This document shows, piece after piece, positions 1-5,214 of a stretch of DNA of 6,684 nt. The DNA lies in contig JAICSG010000227.1 of NCBI GenBank assembly GCA_025937035.1, positions 1 through 6,684 on the forward strand, in the 5' to 3' direction. The DNA comes from Thermoanaerobaculia bacterium (GTDB lineage: Bacteria > Acidobacteriota > Thermoanaerobaculia > Multivoradales > UBA5704). The stretch's first letter is position 1. Each line of letters starts with the position of its first letter. The position numbers and the translations under genes are program-made. Below the pieces are notes generated by a model, which saw only the letters and a list, made by a program, of their open reading frames with translations, searched no databases and was not told the DNA's origin.

Positions 1-509
1 CCTTCCACCTCAACGCCGAGGGGACGGGGCTGGCACCGTTCGACAGCTGGCTCCTGCTGCGGGGGATGAAAACCCTGGCGCTACGCGTCGAGCGCCAGGG
101 CGCGACCGCCACGCGGATCGCGGAATTCCTCGCCGGCCACCCACAAGTTGAAAAGGTTTATTTCCCAACCCTGGCGCCGCCGTGCGTCCGGGCGGTCCAC
201 GAGCGTCAGGCGAAAGGGCCGGGGCAGGTGGTGAGCTTCACCACGGGAGACCCGGAGGCCTCGCGGCGGATCGTGGAGTCGGCGCGCCTGTTCGCCATCG
301 CGGTCAGCTTCGGCTCGGTGGGCTCCTCGATCAGCCTGCCCTGCCGGATGTCCCACGCCAGCATCCCGCAAGAGCTGCGGGGGAAGCTGGGGCCGCCGGA
401 AGACCTGATACGCCTGTCGGTGGGGATCGAGGATGCGGAGGATCTGGTCGCGGACCTGGAGCGGGCGCTGGCCGCCGGTCTTCATCCCAGCTCCGCGAGC
501 AACGCCTGA
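1..509 (+). CDS. Cystathionine beta-lyase-like PLP enzyme, C-terminal part (5' end outside window)
   Basis: This is the C-terminal 168 residues of a Cys/Met-metabolism PLP-dependent enzyme (fold type I); the first full codon is at base 3. The fragment begins in the conserved NAEGTGLAPFDSWLLLRGMK block. It continues through VSFGSVGSSISLPCRMSHAS and ends with LIRLSVGIEDAEDL, whose Arg (visible residue 137) is the usual substrate-carboxylate ligand of the family. These blocks, especially the NAEG start, FGSV and MSHASIP, resemble plant-type cystathionine beta-lyase more than E. coli MetC, from memory of those sequences. Such enzymes cleave cystathionine to homocysteine, pyruvate and ammonia in methionine synthesis, in the cytoplasm. 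The PLP-binding lysine lies upstream of the window. Cystathionine gamma-lyase or gamma-synthase activity cannot be excluded from this part. The TGA at 507-509 lies inside the 3' end of the opposing kinase gene, a 28-bp tail-to-tail overlap. Confidence 0.9.
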   Translation, partial: FHLNAEGTGLAPFDSWLLLRGMKTLALRVERQGATATRIAEFLAGHPQVEKVYFPTLAPPCVRAVHERQAKGPGQVVSFTTGDPEASRRIVESARLFAIAVSFGSVGSSISLPCRMSHASIPQELRGKLGPPEDLIRLSVGIEDAEDLVADLERALAAGLHPSSASNA

Positions 510-3500
510 GCCCTTCTCAGGTCCGCCGTGCCGAGCCCCTCGGTAAAGGCGTCGTAGACCCCCTTCAGGAGGTCGCGGGCCTCGGCGCGGCGGTCCTGCC
601 GGCTCCAGTAGCTGGCGAGGCTCAGGGCGGCGCGCAGCTCGAGCCCCCGGGCCTGTTGCTGGCGGGCGATGGTGAGCGCCTCCTGGAACAGGCCTTCGAT
701 CTCCGCGGCGTCTCCGCCCTGGCCCGCCAGGACCTCGCCGCGGAGGCGGCTCAGCTCGGCGTCGAAGAACACCTGCTCTCCCTGGCGTGAGATGGCGGCC
801 GCCTCGTCGATCGCCGCGAGGGCTTCGGCCGGCCGGCCGGCGCACCGGTAGCCGTCCGCGAGGAGGGCGAGGAGATAGGGCGCGACGCAGAGGGTGCCAT
901 GGCTCATGTACTTCGCGGCGTTGTCCTTCATCCCCTGGAGGAGCCCCGGGCTGCCGTCGCGCCGGAGCTCCGCCCAGGCCTGGAAGAAGCCGCCCCCGGC
1001 TTCCCAGAGCATCAGAGAGCTCTGCTTCCCCACGAGGGCTCCCCGGTCCGCCAACTCGCCCACCGCTTGCTGCTCGCCGAGCAGTGAGAACGTGATCGCC
1101 GCGAAGAACTGCACGAAGCCGGACGTATAGGGGTGCGCGGCCTCTTCAGCCCTCCGCAGGGCTTCGCGGCACCGTTGCGCGGCCTGCTCCGGATGACCCA
1201 GGAACCAGAGACACCAGCCGAGGATGACCTCGCAGTGGATCTCCAGATGACCTAACCTGGGATCGAAGTCCGCGGGGGTCAAAGGGACCGCCAGCCCCTC
1301 CTTCAGGATCTCCCGGGCGGTGGCGAATTCGCCGTGGTTGATCAGGGGAAACCCCAGGCGGTAGCAAGAGTGATGGAGCAGTACCGGAGTGCCCACGGTC
1401 CGCGCCAGGCCGCGGGCCTGCCAGCCCAGGTCGACCGCCTGCCGGATCTGCCCGGCCACCAGATAGGAGGCGACGAGGATGACCTGCACGCAGAGGAGCT
1501 GCGGCTGATCCCCGGTGCGGGCGCAGAGCTCCAGCGCGCGCGAGAGGGCCGCCTGCACCTCCGGCGCCGCGTAGCTCACGTTGCGCGCCCAGGCTTCCGC
1601 CAGGGTGAGCTGGAGGGGCACTTCCTGCTGGTCGCGCTCGCTCGATTCCGGCAGCTTCCGCAGCGCCTCGACAGCCCGGACCAGATAGCCGGCCGCCTCG
1701 CGGAAAGCGAAGGCCTGGAAGGCCTCCTGTCCGGCCTGCCGCCAGAACGGCAGCGCCTTGTCCGGCAGGCCGGCTTCCATGTAGTGGTGGGCCACCAGCT
1801 CCGGATCGCCGGCCTTGCCGGCGAATCCCCGCTCCAGGGCCTCCGCGGCCCGCCGGTGATATTTCTGCCGCTCGGTGCGCAGCAGGGAGGCGTAGGCCGC
1901 GTCCTGGAGCAGGGCGTGCTTGAAGACGTATTGGAACTTCAGGCCGAAGCCGCGCCGGTAGAGGATCTCGGCCTCGACCAGCCGGTTCAGCTCCAGCTTC
2001 AGCACCGTGTCGTCCCACGGCGAGATGGCGCGCAGCAGCTCGAAGGGGAGCTCCCGGCCGAGCACGGCCGCCACCTGGGCCACCTCGCGCGCCGCGCCGA
2101 GGCGGTCGAGGCGCGCGTGCAGCCAGCCTTCGAGTGTGGCCGGAACTTCCAGCGAGGCCTGCGAGCCGGTCCTCTCCCGCCGGCCGGCCGCCATCCCGGA
2201 TTCCAGGATCATCCGGGTGAGCTCCTCGACGAACAGCGGCACGCCGTCGGTGCGGAGGGCGACCTGGTCCCGTACGGTTGGATCGAGGCTCCGCCCGGTC
2301 ATCTGCTCGACCATCTGACAGGCCTGCGCGCGGGTGAGGGGGCTCAGGGTCAGCCGCGTCAAATACGAGCGGTCCGCCCACAGCGGCTGGATCTCCGGCC
2401 GGAAGGTGACGAGGAGGAAGAGGGAGGAGCCGGGCACGTGATCGATCAACAGCCCGAGCAGCTCCAGGCTGGAGGGGTCGCTCCAGTGCAGATCTTCCAT
2501 CACCAGCAGCAGCGGCTGCCGTTCGGCCGCCGTGAGAAGAACGGTGAGCAGCGCGTCGAGGCTCTGCCGGCGCCGCGCGTCGGGGCTCAGGACGGGCTGC
2601 GCGTAGCGCTCGTCCAGAGGGATCGACAGCAGCGAGGCGAGCAGCGGCACGGTTTCGGCCGCCGGCAGGCCGTGGCGGGCGAGGGTCTCCTCCAACCGCG
2701 CGAGCTGGGCCTCGGGCGCCTCCTGCCGCTCGGCGCCGATCCACTGGCGCAGCCATTGGAGGACCGAGTGGAAGGCGCTGCCGGTATGGAAGGGGGAGGC
2801 CCAGGACTCCAGCCAGGCCGCCGCGTCCGCCACCACCCGCTGCCGGAGCTCCCAGACCAGCCGCGACTTGCCGAGGCCCGCCTCGCCCGCCACCAGCACC
2901 ACCTGCCCCTTGCCTTCCCGCGCCAGCGTCCAGCGAGAGAGCAGCAGGCCCAGCTCCTGCTCGCGGGCCACCAGCGGCGACAGCACGCTGGCCACCTCGA
3001 TGCGGGTGTGGGCGCCGCTATCTGAGAGCACACGGTAGGCCCACAGCGGCTCCTTGCTGCCCGGCAGAGAGACCGGCTCCAGAGCCTCGCACTGGAAGAA
3101 CCCCTCGCTCAGGCGGTGGATGGCCTCGCTGACCAGCACCGTGTCGGCGGGAGCGATCCGTTGCAGGAGCGCGGCGACGTTGGGGATATCGCCCAGGGCG
3201 AGGGCGGCGTCGGTCCCCGGCGTCTTCGGGATCACCATGATCCCGCTATGAATTCCGATCTTGGCCCGCAGCGGCTCGCCGCCGCCCGCCGGGCCGAGCC
3301 GCCGGATCTGGTCCGCGATCTCCAGACCGGCGCGGACGGCCCGGCGGACGCTGTCCTCATAGACCCGTGGATACCCGAAGAACCCCACGATGCCGGGACC
3401 GGCCGCCGGCCGCAGCGACCCGCCGAGGCGCTGGAAGACCTCGACGGCGAGGCTGTGCAGCTGCGGCGCGTCAGCGAGGAGGTCCTCGGGATCAGAAGGC

Positions 3501-4441
3501 GTCCCACCGGCACGTACCATCTCGCAGCACAGCACCGTCACCTGCCGGCGCTCGCCCGAGACCTGCGACGGCGTCGCGGGTACTCCCTCGACCCAGGTGG
3601 ACAGGCCCGCCTCGCTTCCCTTCCCCAGGCTCTCCGGCAGGGTGATCGTGGCGAGAGCGGCGATCACGGCCCGGGCGCTCTCGGGCCGCAGGTTCGGCTG
3701 CTTCTCCAGGAGGTTGTCGATCAGCGCCGAGAGCCCCGCCGGGATCTCAGGATTGACGGCCCGCGCCGGCTTCTGCCGGTCGCTGCAGACGCGCCACAGC
3801 GTCGCCACCGTGCTCTCGCCGAGGAACGGCGACTGGCCGGTCACCAGCTCATAAAGGAGGGTGCCGAGGGAGAACAGGTCGCTGCGGTGATCCATCGCAT
3901 GGCCCTGAGCCTGCTCCGGCGACATCGCGCGGCAGGTGCCGACGACGACGCCGTCGTCGGTGAGCTGGGTGCCGATGGGATCGAGGTGCTTGGCGATGCC
4001 GAAGTCGAGGACCTTGGCGTGTCCCCCGGGAGTGAGGAAGACGTTCTCGGCCTTGAGGTCGCGATGGACGATCCCTTTGTCATGGGCCTCGGCGAGGGCC
4101 TCGGCGATCTCGCGTCCGAGGCCGAGGGCGACGGCGATCTCAAAGGGCCCCTGCCGCAGGAGACTGGCCAGGGAGGTCCCCTCCACCAGCTCCATGACGA
4201 TCGCGTCGGCCTCCTCCGTCTCGATCAGGTCGTAGGTCCGCACGATCGCCGGATGGCTCAGACGGGCGCTGGCCCGCGCCTCGCGGCGCAGCCGCTCCCG
4301 GGCTCGCGTATCGGCGTTCTTGTCCGGCGCGATGAGCTTGAGAGCCACCTGGCGGTCCAGCCGCTCGTCGTGCGCGCGATAGACGACACCCATCCCGCCG
4401 ACACCCAGCTGCTCCTCCAGACGATAGTGTCCGAGCCTCAT
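482..4441 (-). CDS. Ser/Thr kinase - degenerate cyclase - STAND ATPase - TPR fusion protein
   Basis: A 1319-residue, probably cytoplasmic signalling protein; no signal peptide or clear membrane segment is visible. Residues about 5-267 are a Hanks-type kinase: glycine loop G13-V-G-G-M-G18, VALK K35, HRD D128, K130, N133, DFG D146 and SPE 174-176 are all present, so activity is expected. Residues 297-472 resemble a class III cyclase, starting ERRQVTVL, but both metal-binding Asp and the transition-state Arg are replaced. Residues about 488-741 are a STAND ATPase: Walker A GEAGLGKS (519-526), Walker B LLLVMEDLHW (D650), TFRPE 679-683 and GVPLFVEEL 733-741. From about 860 to the end are TPR-like helices. 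I prefer the ATG at 4441, which has GGAG 3 nt upstream and leads straight into the kinase fold. An in-frame GTG at 4465 would add eight residues but has no Shine-Dalgarno. The order resembles the TOMM-associated kinase/cyclase fusion family, but no TOMM genes are present. Confidence 0.92.
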   Translation of the reverse strand: MRLGHYRLEEQLGVGGMGVVYRAHDERLDRQVALKLIAPDKNADTRARERLRREARASARLSHPAIVRTYDLIETEEADAIVMELVEGTSLASLLRQGPFEIAVALGLGREIAEALAEAHDKGIVHRDLKAENVFLTPGGHAKVLDFGIAKHLDPIGTQLTDDGVVVGTCRAMSPEQAQGHAMDHRSDLFSLGTLLYELVTGQSPFLGESTVATLWRVCSDRQKPARAVNPEIPAGLSALIDNLLEKQPNLRPESARAVIAALATITLPESLGKGSEAGLSTWVEGVPATPSQVSGERRQVTVLCCEMVRAGGTPSDPEDLLADAPQLHSLAVEVFQRLGGSLRPAAGPGIVGFFGYPRVYEDSVRRAVRAGLEIADQIRRLGPAGGGEPLRAKIGIHSGIMVIPKTPGTDAALALGDIPNVAALLQRIAPADTVLVSEAIHRLSEGFFQCEALEPVSLPGSKEPLWAYRVLSDSGAHTRIEVASVLSPLVAREQELGLLLSRWTLAREGKGQVVLVAGEAGLGKSRLVWELRQRVVADAAAWLESWASPFHTGSAFHSVLQWLRQWIGAERQEAPEAQLARLEETLARHGLPAAETVPLLASLLSIPLDERYAQPVLSPDARRRQSLDALLTVLLTAAERQPLLLVMEDLHWSDPSSLELLGLLIDHVPGSSLFLLVTFRPEIQPLWADRSYLTRLTLSPLTRAQACQMVEQMTGRSLDPTVRDQVALRTDGVPLFVEELTRMILESGMAAGRRERTGSQASLEVPATLEGWLHARLDRLGAAREVAQVAAVLGRELPFELLRAISPWDDTVLKLELNRLVEAEILYRRGFGLKFQYVFKHALLQDAAYASLLRTERQKYHRRAAEALERGFAGKAGDPELVAHHYMEAGLPDKALPFWRQAGQEAFQAFAFREAAGYLVRAVEALRKLPESSERDQQEVPLQLTLAEAWARNVSYAAPEVQAALSRALELCARTGDQPQLLCVQVILVASYLVAGQIRQAVDLGWQARGLARTVGTPVLLHHSCYRLGFPLINHGEFATAREILKEGLAVPLTPADFDPRLGHLEIHCEVILGWCLWFLGHPEQAAQRCREALRRAEEAAHPYTSGFVQFFAAITFSLLGEQQAVGELADRGALVGKQSSLMLWEAGGGFFQAWAELRRDGSPGLLQGMKDNAAKYMSHGTLCVAPYLLALLADGYRCAGRPAEALAAIDEAAAISRQGEQVFFDAELSRLRGEVLAGQGGDAAEIEGLFQEALTIARQQQARGLELRAALSLASYWSRQDRRAEARDLLKGVYDAFTEGLGTADLRRAQALLAELG
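505..521. terminator. Small perfect hairpin at the convergent gene junction
   Basis: CCTGAG (505-510) and CTCAGG (516-521) form a 6-bp perfect stem around the 5-nt loop CCCTT. The stem contains the stop codon of the lyase gene and codes for residues near the end of the kinase fusion. No T-run follows on either strand, so a standard intrinsic terminator is not supported; it could still help end converging transcripts. Confidence 0.25.
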
Positions 4442-4484
4442 GGACTCCACGCAGAGATCCTCCACTCACTGAAAGAATGGATAG

Positions 4485-4513
4485 AGCCTACCTGCTTCCG
4501 CGTGGAATGACAA
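4485..4513 (-). promoter_or_regulatory. Candidate sigma-70-type promoter for the kinase fusion gene
   Basis: Read on the minus strand, TTGTCA (4508-4513, five of six consensus -35 bases) is followed by a 17-bp spacer and TAGGCT (4485-4490, three of six -10 bases). Transcription would begin near 4478, leaving about 36 nt before the ATG at 4441 but only about 12 nt before the alternative GTG at 4465. The -10 match is weak. Confidence 0.35.
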
Positions 4514-4519
4514 CTGCGC

Positions 4520-4560
4520 CCGTCCCGCCATCCTGGCGCCATCTTCTGGGCCGTCCCGCC
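4520..4560 (+). repeat. 10-bp direct repeat CCGTCCCGCC, two copies 31 bp apart
   Basis: Identical copies lie at 4520-4529 and 4551-4560; 31 bp is close to three helical turns. The first copy is 7 bp behind the candidate kinase -35 box and about 135 bp upstream of the predicted sigma-54 start, so a protein bound here could affect both genes. A GGCGCC palindrome (4535-4540) lies between them. Chance repetition in GC-rich sequence is possible. Confidence 0.4.
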
Positions 4561-4600
4561 GTCCGCTACCGTCACAAACCGTCGGCGACTGTCAGACGGT
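4551..4600 (+). repeat. Cluster of CCGTC repeats ending in an inverted copy; candidate activator binding sites
   Basis: CCGTC occurs at 4551, 4559, 4569 and 4579. The last two lie in identical ACCGTC hexamers (4568-4573, 4578-4583) exactly 10 bp apart, and an inverted GACGGT follows at 4595-4600. TACCGTC (4567-4573) and GACGGTA (4595-4601) form a 7-bp inverted repeat. The block lies about 60-110 bp upstream of the predicted sigma-54 start, where enhancer-binding activators usually bind. No known binding motif was recognised. Confidence 0.45.
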
Positions 4601-4634
4601 AAGGAGATTTCCGCTCTCTCCTGGGGGCGGCACA

Positions 4635-4650
4635 TGGCACAGGCCTTGCT
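4635..4650 (+). promoter_or_regulatory. Sigma-54 (RpoN) -24/-12 promoter for the orphan gene
   Basis: TGGCACAGGCCTTGCT matches the sigma-54 consensus TGGCAC-N5-TTGCW at every defined position. The invariant GG (4636-4637) and GC (4648-4649) have the required 10-base gap. Transcription should start near 4661, giving a leader of about 65 nt before the ATG at 4726. Such promoters need an ATP-driven enhancer-binding activator; none is encoded in the window. Confidence 0.75.
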
Positions 4651-4711
4651 CTTTTGGGATCACCGAGCAATCCGAAAATTTTGGTCGGCGATGAACGTCG
4701 AACCATTTGAT

Positions 4712-4718
4712 GGGAGGG
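4712..4718 (+). promoter_or_regulatory. Strong ribosome binding site of the orphan gene
   Basis: GGGAGGG contains the Shine-Dalgarno core GGAGG (4713-4717), 8 nt before the ATG at 4726. It decides the start and shows the plus strand, not the overlapping minus-strand open frame, is coding here. A short CCAT-TTG-ATGG inverted repeat (4703-4713) touches the site but is too weak to call a regulator. Confidence 0.7.
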
Positions 4719-4725
4719 AATTCTC

Positions 4726-5214
4726 ATGGCTCATGACATCACAGTGCGAGTGACTCCGGACTCCTTGGAGCCCTCAGGATTTAAGTGGGAGTACAGTCAC
4801 GACGGAGTGGACTTCTTCCCGCTGGGCCCCGATTCGAACCTCTTCAACATTGAGATTGAAACTGATCCCGAAATCGTGGTCACTCTCGAGGCCCACGGGC
4901 AGCCCGGGGATACTTGCGTATTTTTGAGCCCCGATGTGACCTTCAAGGACAAGGATGGGAATACCCCTTCTCCTAATCCCTTCAGCACGCCCAGTAGGAT
5001 TGATTCTTCCACAGTCAGCTTCACGGACGACAACACCTCGCCACCGGCGGGAAGTGAGACCTTTCACGTGAAGTTTTTCGCGACATACAATGATGGCTCT
5101 AGTGAAAGCTCCATCGCGTCCCCCGACCCCACAATCGTCAACGTGGGGACCGATCAACCTCCTACCGAGTGGCCTTCGCGGGAGCGGCCGGAGCCGGCAG
5201 GCGCTGGGGTGTAA
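4726..5214 (+). CDS. Acidic orphan protein of unknown function, lower GC, behind a sigma-54 promoter
   Basis: I do not recognise this 162-residue protein. It has no signal peptide or membrane segment and one cysteine (C64). It is strongly acidic (about 27 Asp/Glu against 8 Lys/Arg). Alternating polar/hydrophobic stretches such as DITVRVTP (4-11), EIVVTLEA (49-56) and ETFHVKFFAT (111-120) suggest a beta-sandwich, with a Ser/Pro/Asn-rich linker at about 78-110. The start is well supported: GGAGG at 4713-4717 sits 8 nt before the ATG, and a sigma-54 promoter lies 76 nt upstream of it. GC over 4741-5100 is about 54%, against about 70% in the genes either side, which suggests transfer or unusual selection. 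Residues 146-162 (PTEW to the end) are read antisense through the 3' end of the TPR gene and look like a late extension. It stands divergent from the kinase fusion, so it may be a partner, target or effector; that is inference only. Confidence 0.75.
   Translation: MAHDITVRVTPDSLEPSGFKWEYSHDGVDFFPLGPDSNLFNIEIETDPEIVVTLEAHGQPGDTCVFLSPDVTFKDKDGNTPSPNPFSTPSRIDSSTVSFTDDNTSPPAGSETFHVKFFATYNDGSSESSIASPDPTIVNVGTDQPPTEWPSRERPEPAGAGV

Noticed and set aside
1146..2756. Minus-strand open frame (536 codons) in another frame of the fusion gene
   Set aside because: It overlaps the true frame that carries Walker B, GVPLFVEEL and TPR motifs; its Arg/Pro/Ala/Gly-rich product is a frame-shadow, not evidence for a frameshift, because the true frame is unbroken.
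1334..3025. Long plus-strand open frame (563 codons) opposite the kinase fusion gene
   Set aside because: It lies wholly antisense to the well-supported ATPase/TPR coding frame, has low-complexity Arg/Gly/Gln/Pro-rich content with no recognisable domain, and is expected in GC-rich DNA.
3116..4510. Plus-strand open frame (464 codons) opposite the kinase and cyclase domains
   Set aside because: It mirrors conserved kinase codons on the other strand, has no recognisable domain or ribosome binding site, and runs through the kinase gene's promoter.
4665..4690. AAAATTTT palindrome with CCGA/TCGG flanks in the orphan leader
   Set aside because: The symmetric part is short and interrupted; it is as likely a by-product of AT-rich leader sequence as an operator.
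4691..4753. Possible upstream leader peptide of 20 codons starting MNVEPFDG and overlapping the orphan start
   Set aside because: No Shine-Dalgarno precedes its ATG, and the strong GGAGG site inside it serves the downstream ATG at 4726.
4726..5214. Orphan protein as a TOMM precursor peptide, suggested by the neighbouring kinase/cyclase-like fusion
   Set aside because: It has a single Cys, no Cys/Ser/Thr/Gly-rich C-terminal core and no leader-type cleavage motif, and no cyclodehydratase or dehydrogenase gene is in the window.
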